A stretch of 54,337 nt of DNA from Longimicrobium sp. (GTDB lineage: Bacteria > Gemmatimonadota > Gemmatimonadetes > Longimicrobiales > Longimicrobiaceae). The DNA lies in assembly GCA_036389135.1 (NCBI GenBank), contig DASVQP010000062.1:1-54337 (forward strand), given 5' to 3'. Both the position numbers and the translations under genes were made by a program. This document shows, in pieces, positions 16,663 through 25,056 of this stretch. Below the pieces are notes generated by a model. The model was not told where the DNA came from. It was given only the letters and a program-made list of their open reading frames with translations, and did not search any database. Each line of letters opens with the position of its first letter. Within the stretch, counting starts at the first letter, position 1.

Positions 16663-16989
16663 ATGGCCACCAACGGAGCGATCGTCGCCATTCTTGCCGC
16701 GCAGGCGCAGGCGGAGCGGCACGCCTTCGAAGCCTTTCGCACGGCGGACGCCACGGCTCCGGAGAAGGCGCGGACGCTCAAGGATCTGGATCTCCCCGAA
16801 AGCATGGCGCTCCGCGCGCTCACCAACCGCGGCATCGTGCGCGAGGCGGAGCCGGGGCTCTTCTGGCTCGACGAGCGCAAGGCCGCCGAACGGTCGCGCG
16901 CCCGCACGCCCGTGCTGATCGCCGTCATCGTGCTGCTGGTGCTGCTCGGGATGGCGATCGCGGTGCTGATGAAGGTTCGACAGGGTTGA
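16663..16989 (+). CDS. Small single-pass membrane protein
   Basis: A 108-residue protein. The first 80 residues are charged and helical (LAAQAQAERHAFEAFRTADA); then PVLIAVIVLLVLLGMAIAVL forms one C-terminal transmembrane segment. The N-terminal part is therefore probably cytoplasmic, giving a tail-anchored layout. The ATG at 16663 has AGAAGGGGAAG upstream. It is not recognised as a named family. The YihY gene follows on the same strand after 87 bases. Confidence 0.8.
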   Translation: MATNGAIVAILAAQAQAERHAFEAFRTADATAPEKARTLKDLDLPESMALRALTNRGIVREAEPGLFWLDERKAAERSRARTPVLIAVIVLLVLLGMAIAVLMKVRQG

Positions 16990-17076
16990 TGCGGCGGTGG
17001 AACCACGCTTGCAAAGGGCGCGGCTCTCGACTCGCGCACAAGGGCGCGGACGCGCACTCACTCCATCGGTGAAGCC

Positions 17077-18174
17077 ATGGCAGCCACGAAGGTAGAAGCC
17101 GCCGGAGCGCTCGGCTTCATGAAGCAGACGTTCAAGGAGTTCGGCGACGACGAGTGCGCCATGCGCGCGGCGTCGCTCTCGTACTACATCGTCTTCGCGC
17201 TGGCGCCGCTCCTTCTCCTCATCATCCTGGTGGCGAGCATCTTCGTGGACGCGGAGACCGTCCGCCGCACCATCCAGGAGCAGTTCGCCGGGATGATCGG
17301 GCAGGACACCGCCAACCAGGTGTCCGCGATGATCGGCGCGGCGGACGAGAAGCAGGGGAAGGGGCTGTCGTCGGTACTGAGCACGGCGGCGCTGATCTTC
17401 GGCGCGACGGGGGCGTTCATGCAATTGCAGAGCGCCCTCAACCGCGCATGGGAGGTGGAGCCGGACCCCAAGGCGGGCGGGATCAAGAACTTCATCTTCA
17501 AGCGCGTGTTGTCGCTGGGGATGATCATGGGGATCGCCTTCATGCTGCTGGTGTCGCTGGCGCTGAGCGCGTTCATCTCGGCGGCGGGGAGCGCGCTGGG
17601 GAGCATGCTGGGAGGGCTGGGGACGATCGTGCAGGCCGTGCTGGACCTGGCCCTCTCGCTGGTGGTGGTGACGCTGCTCTTCGCCGCCATGTTCAAGTTC
17701 CTGCCGGACGGCAAGATCGCGTGGAAGGACGTGTGGGTGGGGGCGTTCTTCACCGCGGCGCTCTTCACGGTGGGCAAGTTCGGGATCGGGCTGTACCTGG
17801 GGCGCAGCGACCCCGGCCAGGGCTTCGGCGCCGCGGCTTCCCTAGCGGTGCTCCTGGTTTGGGTCTACTACTCGTCGATGATCCTCCTCTTCGGCGCCGA
17901 GTTCACGCAGACGTGGGCGGTGCGCAAGGGGAGTGGGATCGAGCCCAAGAAAGGCGCGCGCCGCATGGTGGACGAGACGGGCGGCGAGGAGGTCCAGCCG
18001 CAGCCGTCGCAGCGCGGGAAGGGCGGCGGCAAGCGCTCGCATTCGTCCAGCAAGCAGCCGTCGTCATCGGCGGCTCAGGCCGTCAGTGCGGGGCACCGGA
18101 AGAAGCGGAAGACGCCGCTGCTGGACGCACGCCGGCGCGAGATCGCCCAGAAAGAGGCGCGAGGCGAAGAGTAG
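17077..18174 (+). CDS. YihY/BrkB family inner-membrane protein
   Basis: A 365-residue protein with the YihY order. It starts with MKQTFKEFGDDECAMRAASLSYY, then the first membrane helix ALAPLLLLIILVASIFV. Further helices include LSTAALIFGATGAFMQLQSA, GMIMGIAFMLLVSLALSAFI, LVVVTLLFAAMFKFLPDGKI and SLAVLLVWVYYSSMILLFGA. The family was once taken for RNase BN; it is a multi-pass membrane protein of uncertain transport role. The last 65 residues are a basic, Ser/Lys-rich cytoplasmic tail (KRSHSSSKQPSSS, GHRKKRK) longer than usual. Confidence 0.92.
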   Translation: MAATKVEAAGALGFMKQTFKEFGDDECAMRAASLSYYIVFALAPLLLLIILVASIFVDAETVRRTIQEQFAGMIGQDTANQVSAMIGAADEKQGKGLSSVLSTAALIFGATGAFMQLQSALNRAWEVEPDPKAGGIKNFIFKRVLSLGMIMGIAFMLLVSLALSAFISAAGSALGSMLGGLGTIVQAVLDLALSLVVVTLLFAAMFKFLPDGKIAWKDVWVGAFFTAALFTVGKFGIGLYLGRSDPGQGFGAAASLAVLLVWVYYSSMILLFGAEFTQTWAVRKGSGIEPKKGARRMVDETGGEEVQPQPSQRGKGGGKRSHSSSKQPSSSAAQAVSAGHRKKRKTPLLDARRREIAQKEARGEE

Positions 18175-18199
18175 CGTTTCCTTCAACTGGAAAAGGATC

Positions 18200-19168
18200 A
18201 TGAGTAGCATCCGCTCGGCGGTGTGCGCGGCGTGCGCCGGCATCGTGATGGCTGGCGGCGCGGCGGCGCAGACGCCGTCGCTCTCCACCTTCAGCATTGT
18301 GGCCTGCGACCCGCAGAACGGCTTCCTGGGGGTCGCCGTGCAGTCGCGCGTGGTGGGGGCGGGCTCCATCGTGCCGGCGGCGGAGGCGGAGGTGGGCGCC
18401 ATCGCATCGCAGGCGGCGGCGAACGTGGCGTTCAAGCGGCGCGGGCTGGAGCTGATGCGGCAGGGGCGTTCGCCGGACGAGGTGGTGGCCGAGTTCAGGC
18501 GCACCGACCCGGGGATCGCGCGGCGCCAGTTCGCGGTGATGGACGCCCGCTGCCGCACCGCCGCCTTCACCGGCGACAGCGCGCAGGCGTGGGCCGGGCA
18601 CCGCACCGGCGACCATTTCAGCGTGCAGGGAAACATCCTCACCGGCCCCGAGGTGGTGGACTCCATGGCGAGCGCGTTCCGGCGCGCGGAGGCGGCGGGG
18701 CGCCCCTTTGGCGAACGGCTGCTGGCGGCGCTCAAGGCCGGGCAGGCGGCCGGCGGCGACCGGCGCGGACGGCAGGGGGCGGGGCTGCTGATCGTAAAGA
18801 AGGGCGGTGGCTACGGCGGCGGCGACGACGTGTACGCCGACCTGCACGTGGAGGACGCGCCCGAGCCCATCCTGGAGCTGGAGCGCGTGTACAACGTATG
18901 GATGTCCGTCTTCCACCCCGAGGACCACTTCCTCCCGAACGGGTCGCAGGCGTTCGCGGTGCCGGCCGGGGCGCACGTCTGCCTCCTTCGCAACCTGCTG
19001 GCGAAGGCGGGGCACGGCACGCGAACCACACAGCAGTTCTGCGCCTTCGACGAAGAGGTGATCACCGCGCTCAAGGCGTTCCAGCGCGCGCAGAACCTGC
19101 CCGTGACGCCGTCGCTCACGCCCCAGGCCGCGACGCGCCTGCGCGAGGTGACGGGCGGGCGTCCATAA
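18200..19168 (+). CDS. DUF1028 family exported protein with peptidoglycan-binding-like tail
   Basis: A 322-residue protein with a signal peptide (MSSIRSAVCAACAGIVMAGGAAAQ). The mature part starts TPSLSTFSIVACDPQNGFLG and continues VAVQSRVVGAGSIVPAAEAE, the DUF1028 (Ntn-hydrolase-like) core, with NILTGPEVVDSMA and DDVYADLHVEDAP later. The last 60 residues (ITALKAFQRAQNLPVTPSLT) look like a peptidoglycan-binding domain 1 fold, a common fusion for DUF1028. The reaction is unknown. The ATG at 18200 has AAAGGAT before it and lies 25 bases after the YihY gene. Confidence 0.88.
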   Translation: MSSIRSAVCAACAGIVMAGGAAAQTPSLSTFSIVACDPQNGFLGVAVQSRVVGAGSIVPAAEAEVGAIASQAAANVAFKRRGLELMRQGRSPDEVVAEFRRTDPGIARRQFAVMDARCRTAAFTGDSAQAWAGHRTGDHFSVQGNILTGPEVVDSMASAFRRAEAAGRPFGERLLAALKAGQAAGGDRRGRQGAGLLIVKKGGGYGGGDDVYADLHVEDAPEPILELERVYNVWMSVFHPEDHFLPNGSQAFAVPAGAHVCLLRNLLAKAGHGTRTTQQFCAFDEEVITALKAFQRAQNLPVTPSLTPQAATRLREVTGGRP

Positions 19169-19183
19169 CAGCGGAAGAGAAAG

Positions 19184-19272
19184 CCTCACACAGAGGACAC
19201 GGAGGGAAGCGCAAAGCCACAGAGAAAAAACCCTTGGCGGTTCTCTCTGTGGCTCTGTGTCTCTGTGTGAGA
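19184..19272. repeat. CACAGAG-family dispersed inverted repeat
   Basis: Arms CCTCACACAGAGGACACGGA and CTGTGTCTCTGTGTGAG. It lies between the convergent DUF1028 and first HAF-repeat genes and may terminate both. Confidence 0.85.
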
Positions 19273-19292
19273 TTGCCGGTTGTCGCGACCGC

Positions 19293-20369
19293 TCAGCGCC
19301 AGCGGTGCGCGTTTTCCGGCCAGGTCCACACCACCGGCTGGTTGCCCACCGTGCCGATGATGTCGCCCCAGTCGTTGATCGCGACCGCGGTGCTGCTCGC
19401 CTGGCCCATCTCGGGGAGCCGCTCGGTGCCCGTTTCCTTGCGCCAGACCCAGGCGTGGAGCTGGCCGTTGATCGTGTCGCGCGAGGAGCCCACCACCTCG
19501 TCCATGTTGTTGACGTCGCTGGCGTCGCCCCAGCGGGTCCCCACGGCAACGGGGATGGGGACCAGTCCGCCCTCCGCCGTCCAGATGAACGGGAACCGCT
19601 CCGGGGGTCCACCGCGCGACCCGTAGTTTCCCTGCGTACCCGCCACCGCGCCCTTGTCGTTGATGGCAGCCGCCCGCGTATCGCGGTGGTAGTCGATCGG
19701 CTGGATCTCCACCCACTCGTTGCTCCACGCCTTCCAGATCGTCGCCCGGTGAGTGGTGTTCCCGCTCGAGCGAAGCGTCACGTCGGTTGAGCCCACCACG
19801 TCGCCCTGCGTGTTGATGTCTACGGCCACGCTGGTCACGCTCCCGTCGTACGGGTCGAGTTCCGGCTGGCGGAGCTGCTTCATCCCGAAGCAGGTCGTCC
19901 AAAAGAACGCGCGCTTCGCCTGCTGTCCCACCACCCAACCCAGCGAGTTGATCCCGAACCCGAGGGTTCCCGGCGAGTCGCCGATCTCCGCCATCGTCCC
20001 GTCGGTGTCGCGCCGCGCCAGCTTCGCGGGGGTGGTTCCGACCGCCTGCCCCGCCGAGCTGTAGTCCCCGACCGTCGTGAGCCCGGTAAGCCGCCGGACC
20101 CCCGTGGCCTTGCTCCACGTGGCCGCGCCCGACTCATCGGTGCCCGCGACGACGGCATCGTTGGTGACCGCCACCGCCTTGATCGGGATCACGATTACCG
20201 TGCGCGGGCTCTCCAACAGGCGGGTGCGCGCCGGCGCACCCGCGAGCGACATGGATGGCGCGAGCCGCGTTTTCGCGCTGCAGGCGGCCTCGTTCCCGGA
20301 ATCCACCGGGCTGTCCGCGCACGCCGCCAGCGACACGCCGGTAGCCAGCGCGAGGGTAAAGCGTTTCAT
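19293..20369 (-). CDS. HAF-repeat lipoprotein, paralogue 1
   Basis: A 358-residue lipoprotein. MKRFTLALATGVSLAAC ends in a lipobox with C17. The rest is made of repeats with the pattern A-I-N-D-x-G-x-V-x-G (AVAVTNDAVVAGTDESGAAT, GINSLGWVVGQQAKRAFFW, AAAINDKGAVAGTQGNYGS, DVNNMDEVVGSSRDT, VAINDWGDIIGTVGN). This is the HAF/DUF3466-type propeller found in extracellular proteins. It ends PVVWTWPENAHRWR, identical in all three paralogues here. The ATG has AGGAG upstream. Probably anchored in the outer membrane; ligand unknown. An extended upstream region is shared with paralogue 2. Confidence 0.85.
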   Translation of the reverse strand: MKRFTLALATGVSLAACADSPVDSGNEAACSAKTRLAPSMSLAGAPARTRLLESPRTVIVIPIKAVAVTNDAVVAGTDESGAATWSKATGVRRLTGLTTVGDYSSAGQAVGTTPAKLARRDTDGTMAEIGDSPGTLGFGINSLGWVVGQQAKRAFFWTTCFGMKQLRQPELDPYDGSVTSVAVDINTQGDVVGSTDVTLRSSGNTTHRATIWKAWSNEWVEIQPIDYHRDTRAAAINDKGAVAGTQGNYGSRGGPPERFPFIWTAEGGLVPIPVAVGTRWGDASDVNNMDEVVGSSRDTINGQLHAWVWRKETGTERLPEMGQASSTAVAINDWGDIIGTVGNQPVVWTWPENAHRWR

Positions 20370-20492
20370 CACAAGCTCCTGCAAACCAGTGAGATGCTCC
20401 AGGGCTCCCAGAAGCAGGAACCACCTGTTTCCCCCGGCAGATCGCATGCCGAAACTGTCACGAATGCGCGTATCAGGGCGGATGGGCCAGAA
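20370..20492 (-). promoter_or_regulatory. Duplicated 5' region of HAF paralogue 1
   Basis: About 120 bases upstream of the start are nearly identical to 22743-22869, upstream of paralogue 2. This includes the ribosome-binding region, GTGAGATGCTCCAGGGCTCC, GGCAGATCGCATGCCGAAAC and GGATGGGCCAGAACGAGT (plus-strand reading). The core around GGCAGATCG is also kept upstream of paralogue 3. A shared promoter is likely, but its exact boxes are not clear. Confidence 0.6.
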
Positions 20493-20558
20493 CGAGTATA
20501 CGCCTGTTCGATCGCCCCACTTCCGCTCCTCTCCGCATTCGCGTGTGCCGGGATGCCG

Positions 20559-21569
20559 TCAGGGTACGACGTCCAGATCCAGGCCCCAGTGCAGCGTGAG
20601 ATAGCTGTCCAGCACCTCGGCGGTGACGTCGCCGAAGCGGTCCATGTTGGCCTGCGTGTCGCGCACGCCGGTGTAGTTGGCTTCGATCTGCACCCCGCAG
20701 ATGGCGCCGTGCGTGGCGCCGCCGAGCGGGCCCGCCTCCGCCCCGCACGTGTGCCGCGCCGTGTTGTAGCCGCCGCTGAAATATGCCTCGCCCTCCGCCG
20801 AGCTCGGAAAGGTGGAGCTGGGGACCGCGGGGAAGCCGCGGCTGGCGTACAGGGTGCCCAGGCTGCCGGCCCCGCGCAGCAACGCGGAAAAGGAGAGCCG
20901 CGTCGCCTGTGCGGAGATGGTCCTGATGCTGGACGTGTCCTCGTACGCCCTGTATGCGTCCAGCCTGGCGTCGGAGAGGTCGAGCTGGTCGTCCCGGAGC
21001 AGGTATCCCAGCTCCAGGCGCTGGAAGGGGTGCCCGTGCCCGTGCATGTCCATGTACCACCCCCTGCCGCGCGTGCGGACGACGGCGTTGCGCGCGGTGG
21101 TGAGGAAGTCGTGGAACTCGCGCCACGCCACGCCCGCCTCCACGTCGCCGCAGGCGGCTTCCAGCAGCTCCCGGTTGGCGTCCATCCTGGAGCGGTGCAG
21201 GTGGTTGACGACGACGTGCGGATAGCTGCCGAAGCGCGCGAAGTAGCGCCGCTGCATCGCCACCACCAGCTCGCGCGTGTTCAGGTCGCGCCCGACGGTG
21301 GCGGTTCCGCCACAGCTTTCGGCGGTGCGGTCCGGGATCTCGTCCGGAGTCAGATCCCCGCCGTGCGGCGCCGAAAGGATGACGGGCGCGTTGCCCGCGA
21401 TGTACTCCACGTACCGATTCCGCCCGAAGTACGACTGCCCCGGCGTGTACGACGCCGGCTGGACTCCCGCGGGAGGTGCGGTGACGCCGTCCGGGGGCCC
21501 GCCGCAGCCCGCCAGGAGCACCAGCGCGAGCAACGGGAGGCCGCCGTTCCGGAGATGGGATGTCCGCAC
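20559..21569 (-). CDS. N-formylglutamate amidohydrolase-like lipoprotein
   Basis: A 336-residue protein. GTG start, then a signal peptide ending LALVLLAGC (C22 lipobox). The catalytic family is suggested by NAPVILSAPHGGDLTPDEIP, HVVVNHLHRSRMDANR, RGWYMDMHGHGHPFQRLELG and GVQIEANYTGVRD, typical of zinc-dependent N-formylglutamate amidohydrolase-like proteins. The surface location is unusual for a cytosolic histidine-degradation enzyme, so it may act on extracellular formylated or amide substrates; this is inference. The GTG at 21569 has GAGGT 6 bases upstream. It lies between two HAF-repeat paralogues on the same strand. Confidence 0.8.
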   Translation of the reverse strand: MRTSHLRNGGLPLLALVLLAGCGGPPDGVTAPPAGVQPASYTPGQSYFGRNRYVEYIAGNAPVILSAPHGGDLTPDEIPDRTAESCGGTATVGRDLNTRELVVAMQRRYFARFGSYPHVVVNHLHRSRMDANRELLEAACGDVEAGVAWREFHDFLTTARNAVVRTRGRGWYMDMHGHGHPFQRLELGYLLRDDQLDLSDARLDAYRAYEDTSSIRTISAQATRLSFSALLRGAGSLGTLYASRGFPAVPSSTFPSSAEGEAYFSGGYNTARHTCGAEAGPLGGATHGAICGVQIEANYTGVRDTQANMDRFGDVTAEVLDSYLTLHWGLDLDVVP

Positions 21570-21615
21570 GATGTACCTCGGAGGATTCGGGGCGCGGCGA
21601 GGCCGCCATACCAGC

Positions 21616-21642
21616 GGGCCGGCTCCCATGGGAAGCCGGCCC
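21616..21642 (-). terminator. GGGCCGGC hairpin terminator
   Basis: GGGCCGGCTCCC pairs with GGAAGCCGGCCC around ATG, with one mismatch. It lies just downstream of HAF paralogue 2 and before the amidohydrolase-like gene. Similar hairpins occur at 22892 and 24985. Confidence 0.6.
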
Positions 21643-21668
21643 GGCCGCAAACTGAGGAAGCGGGCCGC

Positions 21669-22742
21669 TCAGCGCCAGCGGTGCGCGTTCTCCGGCCAGG
21701 TCCACACTACCGGCTGGTTGCCCACCGTACCGACGATGTCGCCCCAGTCGTTGATCGCCAGCGCCGTGCTGCTCGCCTGCCCCATCTCGGGGAGCCGCTC
21801 GGTGCCGGTTTCCTTGCGCCACACCCACGCGTGCAGCTGGTTGGTGACCATGTCGCGGGCCGAGCCCACCACCTCGTCGTGGTTGTTGATGTCGCTGGCC
21901 TCGCCCCAGAGGGTTCCCTCGGGAACGGGGATGGGGACCAGCCCTCCCTCCGCCGTCCAGAAGAAGGGGAACCGCTCCGGCGGCCCGCGCGACATCCAGT
22001 TCCCCTGCGTACCCGCCACCGCGCCCCGGTCGTTGATGGCGCTGCCCTGGGTGCCGTTGTGGTAGCTGGTCGGCCTGATCTCCACCCACTCATCGCTCCA
22101 CGCCTTCCAGACCGTCGCCAGTACCCTCTTATTCGGAGTGTAGCGAAACATCACGTCGCTGTAGCCCACCACGTCGCCCCGGGTGTTGATGTCCGCGGCC
22201 ACGCTCGTCACTCTCCCATCCTGGGGGTCGAGGGGGGGCTGGCGGAGCGGCTTGAGGCCGAAGCAGATCGTCCAGAAGAACGCACGGCCCGCCTGCTGTC
22301 CGACCACCCACCCCTCCGAGTTGATCCCGTACCCGGCGGTGCTCGGCGCGTCGCCGATCTCCGCCATCGTCCCGTCGGTGTCGCGCCGCACCAGCTTCGC
22401 GGGGGTGGTGCCGACCGCCTGCCCGGCCGGGTTGCGGTCGCCCACCGTGGCGAGACCGCCGAGCCGGCGGACGCCCGTGGCCTTGCTCCACGTGGCCGCG
22501 CCCGACGCATCCGTTCCTGCGACGACCGCATCGTTGGTGACCGCCACCGGGGTGATGGGGATCACGATCACGGTGCGCGGGCTCTCCAGCAGCGCGGACC
22601 GCGCCGGCGCAGCCGCGAACGACATCGACGGCGCCAATCGCGTTTTCGCGTTGCAGGCGGCCTCGTTCCCGGAATCCACCGGGCTGTCCGCGCACGCCGC
22701 CAGCGATACGCCGGCAGCCAGCGCGAGGGTAAAGCGTTTCAT
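21669..22742 (-). CDS. HAF-repeat lipoprotein, paralogue 2
   Basis: A 357-residue lipoprotein and the closest relative of paralogue 1. It begins MKRFTLALAAGVSLAAC (C17 lipobox), then DSPVDSGNEAACNAKTRLAP. The same series of repeats follows (GYGINSEGWVVGQQAGRAFF, GSAINDRGAVAGTQGNWMS, DINNHDEVVGSARDM, LAINDWGDIVGTVGN), ending ENAHRWR. Sequence and upstream region point to a recent duplication. Divergence is concentrated between the repeats, for example in the segments DPQDGRVTSVAADINTRGDV and MFRYTPNKRVLAT. Function unknown. Confidence 0.85.
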   Translation of the reverse strand: MKRFTLALAAGVSLAACADSPVDSGNEAACNAKTRLAPSMSFAAAPARSALLESPRTVIVIPITPVAVTNDAVVAGTDASGAATWSKATGVRRLGGLATVGDRNPAGQAVGTTPAKLVRRDTDGTMAEIGDAPSTAGYGINSEGWVVGQQAGRAFFWTICFGLKPLRQPPLDPQDGRVTSVAADINTRGDVVGYSDVMFRYTPNKRVLATVWKAWSDEWVEIRPTSYHNGTQGSAINDRGAVAGTQGNWMSRGPPERFPFFWTAEGGLVPIPVPEGTLWGEASDINNHDEVVGSARDMVTNQLHAWVWRKETGTERLPEMGQASSTALAINDWGDIVGTVGNQPVVWTWPENAHRWR

Positions 22743-22869
22743 CACAAGCTCCCGCAAGCCAGTGAGATGCTCCAGGGCTCCCAGGAAGCAGGAACCACCT
22801 GTTTTCCTCGGCAGATCGCATGCCGAAACTGTCACGAATGTGCGTGTCAGTACGGATGGGCCAGAACGA
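22743..22869 (-). promoter_or_regulatory. Duplicated 5' region of HAF paralogue 2
   Basis: Near-copy of 20370-20492, with scattered substitutions and single-base indels. The similarity stops at about the same point in both copies, which marks the edge of the duplicated unit. Confidence 0.6.
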
Positions 22870-22891
22870 GTTCTCCGCGCAGGATGTCGAA

Positions 22892-22922
22892 CGGGCCGGC
22901 CCCCCTCTCGGAAGCCAGCCCG
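22892..22922 (-). terminator. Degenerate GGGCCGGC hairpin
   Basis: CGGGCCGGC and GCCAGCCCG pair with one mismatch, 30 bases after the stop codon of HAF paralogue 3. Confidence 0.45.
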
Positions 22923-22951
22923 TACATCCAGAGAGAGTTCGTGGCGGCCGC

Positions 22952-24022
22952 TCAGCGCCAGCGGTGCGCGTTCTCGGGCCAGGTCCAAACGACCGGCTGG
23001 TCGCCTACCATGCCGATGATGTCGCCCCAGTCGTTGATCGCCAGCGCGGTGCTGCTCGCCTGGCCTATTTCGGGGAGCCGCTCCGTCCCCGTCTCGCGCC
23101 GCCAGACCCAGGCGTGCGAGCTGCCGGTGACGCTGTCGCGCGACCAGCCCACCACCTCGTCGTTGTTGTTGATGTCGGTGGCGGAGGCCCAGGTGCTTCC
23201 GTCCGGGACGGGGATGAGGACCAGTCCTCCCTCCGCCGTCCAGAAGAACGGGAATCGGTCCTGCGTGCCGCGCCCCCAGTTCCCCACCGTGCCTGCGACC
23301 GAACCCTTGTCGTTGATGGCGTTGGCCTCGCTGTGGTTGTGGCGCGGCGGGGCGATCTCCACACGTTCGTCGCTCCACGCCTTCCATACGGTCGCGCGCC
23401 GGCCCGGGTCCGACGGATTGATGCGGTGCCGCCGCTCGATGTAGCCGGCGATGTCGCCCCGCGTGTTGATGTCCACGGCGCGGCTGGTGATCGTCACCTC
23501 GGGCGCGGGTGCGGGAAGGAGGTGCTTGAGGCCGAAGCAGGTCGTCCAAAAGAACGCGCGGTTCCCCTGCTGTCCCACCACCCACCCTTCCGAGTTGATT
23601 CCGAACGCGCCGTCCCCGCTGGCCGTGGAATCCCCGATCGCCACCACGCCGCCGTCGCTCTCGCGCCGCACCAGCTTGCCCGGATTGTTGCCCGCCGCCT
23701 GCCCGGCCGGGTTGTAGTCCCCCACCGTGGTGATCCCGGTGAGCCGCCGCGTGCCTGCCGTCTTGCTCCACGACGCCGGACCGGACCCATCGGTGCCGGC
23801 CGCGACCGCATCGTTGGTGAGCGCCGTGGCCCGGATCGGGATCACGACTACGGTGCGCGGGCTCTCCAGCAGCCGCGACCGCGCCGGCGCGCCCAGGAGA
23901 GACATGGCGGGCGTGAGGCTCGCTTTCGCCGTGCACTCGGCCGCCTTTTCCGGCGTCACCGGGTTGTCCGCGCACGCCGCCAGCGACGCGGCGGCTGCCA
24001 CGGCGAAGGTAAATCGTTTCAT
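22952..24022 (-). CDS. HAF-repeat lipoprotein, paralogue 3
   Basis: A 356-residue lipoprotein and the most divergent of the three. It begins MKRFTFAVAAAASLAAC (C17 lipobox), then DNPVTPEKAAECTAKASLTP. The repeats are FGINSEGWVVGQQGNRAFFW, NAINDKGSVAGTVGNWGRG, DINNNDEVVGWSRDSVT and LAINDWGDIIGMVGD, again ending ENAHRWR. The identical C-terminal 14 residues in all three may be a conserved export or anchoring segment. The upstream region keeps only part of the block shared by paralogues 1 and 2, so this copy split off first. Confidence 0.85.
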   Translation of the reverse strand: MKRFTFAVAAAASLAACADNPVTPEKAAECTAKASLTPAMSLLGAPARSRLLESPRTVVVIPIRATALTNDAVAAGTDGSGPASWSKTAGTRRLTGITTVGDYNPAGQAAGNNPGKLVRRESDGGVVAIGDSTASGDGAFGINSEGWVVGQQGNRAFFWTTCFGLKHLLPAPAPEVTITSRAVDINTRGDIAGYIERRHRINPSDPGRRATVWKAWSDERVEIAPPRHNHSEANAINDKGSVAGTVGNWGRGTQDRFPFFWTAEGGLVLIPVPDGSTWASATDINNNDEVVGWSRDSVTGSSHAWVWRRETGTERLPEIGQASSTALAINDWGDIIGMVGDQPVVWTWPENAHRWR

Positions 24023-24410
24023 CACGAGCACCTGTAACCAGGGGGTGGATCGAGCAGCTCCCGGGCACAGGAGCCGTCTGTTCCCGTCCGGCAGATCGTA
24101 TGCCGCAACGACGTCCTCTGCGACCGTGCGGCGTATCACCGGGGCTCCCCGAGCCTCTGCACCCGCAGGTTTGAATCGCCCCAATCGCGCCACCCACCAC
24201 ACGGATACGCATGCGCGTTGCCTCAATTAACCCCGATTGACTTTCTCCCGGCACGGCATACACTTGGCACCAGAACGTAGGGCCCGCTCCCTTCGGGGTA
24301 CCGGGTACGTAGCTCCGGGGGGTTGTGCACCAAGTGCACAACCCCCCGTCATTTCCCCTAATTGTGACTACGACGATTCTCCCGCCTCGCGGCCGTCCCG
24401 CAAGCTCCGC
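24023..24410. other. Gap between divergent genes with a strong hairpin
   Basis: No gene is seen. It holds a diverged form of the HAF upstream block (24023-24115) and a perfect palindrome at 24316-24348. The rest has no clear feature. Confidence 0.5.
24316..24348. repeat. Perfect 15-base inverted repeat with 3-base loop
   Basis: CGGGGGGTTGTGCAC (24316-24330) and GTGCACAACCCCCCG (24334-24348) flank CAA. There is no T-run after it on the plus strand, and it sits about 60 bases upstream of the NYN gene start, so an operator or RNA leader hairpin is as likely as a terminator. Confidence 0.8.
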
Positions 24411-24955
24411 ATGGAGATCTTTGTCGACGGGACGAACTTCCGGATCGCGCAACTCGAAGCCGGAATCCGAGACCTCGACATCCCCCGCTTCGCGCGCCAG
24501 CTCGCCAGGGGTCACGTCCTGGTGAAGATGCGCTACTACACGTCACCGCTTCCGGACCACGGCTCGGCTGCGTATCGTGGGCAGCAACGCTTCTTCGAAA
24601 CGACTTCGTGCCACGAGCGCCGTTGGGCTCGTGCTGGGCCGGAACGAGCCCCGGCGAGAGAGCGTGGAGTGCCCCGGGTGCGGAAGGATCTCGGTTCAAA
24701 GGCACCACGGTCGAAAAGGAAACCGACGTGAACCTCGCGGTGGATATGACTGTGGGTGCGCACACCGGCCGCTACGACATCGCTGTGCTGGTTGCCGGGG
24801 ACATGGATTACGTCCGCGCGATCCAGGCGGTCCAGTTCACCGGGCGGAAGGTGCTCTGGTGCCACTTCCCCGCTCAGTCGTACACGGACCGGCTACGGCA
24901 AGTATGCGACGAACAGGTCGTGCTCGATGAGAAGTTCCTGCGCACCTGTCGCTGA
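24411..24955 (+). pseudogene. NYN-domain (LabA/DUF88-like) gene with two frameshifts
   Basis: The gene starts MEIFVDGTNFRIAQLEAGIR and runs to YRGQQRFFE. The expected sequence then continues in a second frame as LRATSAVGLVLGRNEPRRES and VECPGCGR, and in a third frame as RFKGTTVEKETDVNLAVDM and YDIAVLVAGDMDYVRAIQAV. Each change fits one extra base, near 24598-24602 and near 24687-24692. The intact product would have the NYN nuclease acidic residues (VDGTNF, KETDVNLAVDM, VAGDMDY) and a CPGCG zinc-binding pair. As written it cannot be translated in one frame, so it is a pseudogene or the assembly has errors here. Confidence 0.75.
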
Positions 24956-24984
24956 GCGGTTTCGGACGCCCACCGTGAAGGCAA

Positions 24985-25018
24985 CGGGCCGGCTCCCCAC
25001 CTGGGAAGCCGGCCCGCC
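24985..25018. terminator. Bidirectional GGGCCGGC terminator
   Basis: CGGGCCGGCTCCCCA (24985-24999) and TGGGAAGCCGGCCCG (25002-25016) pair with one mismatch around a 2-base loop. It is between the convergent NYN and C39-like genes. Confidence 0.65.
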
Positions 25019-25020
25019 TT

Positions 25021-25047
25021 GCTATTCCCTCTGCGCCTCTGTGTGAC
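25021..25047. repeat. CACAGAG-family dispersed repeat, right half only
   Basis: TTCCCTCTGCGCCTCTGTGT followed by GAC matches the right arm of the family. The left arm is missing. Confidence 0.55.
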
Positions 25048-25056
25048 GCGCGGTTG

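Noticed and set aside
20394-23444. A 1016-residue open frame on the plus strand across the HAF-repeat cluster
   Set aside because: It is the antisense of two HAF paralogues and the amidohydrolase-like gene; its internal repeats merely mirror the paralogues.
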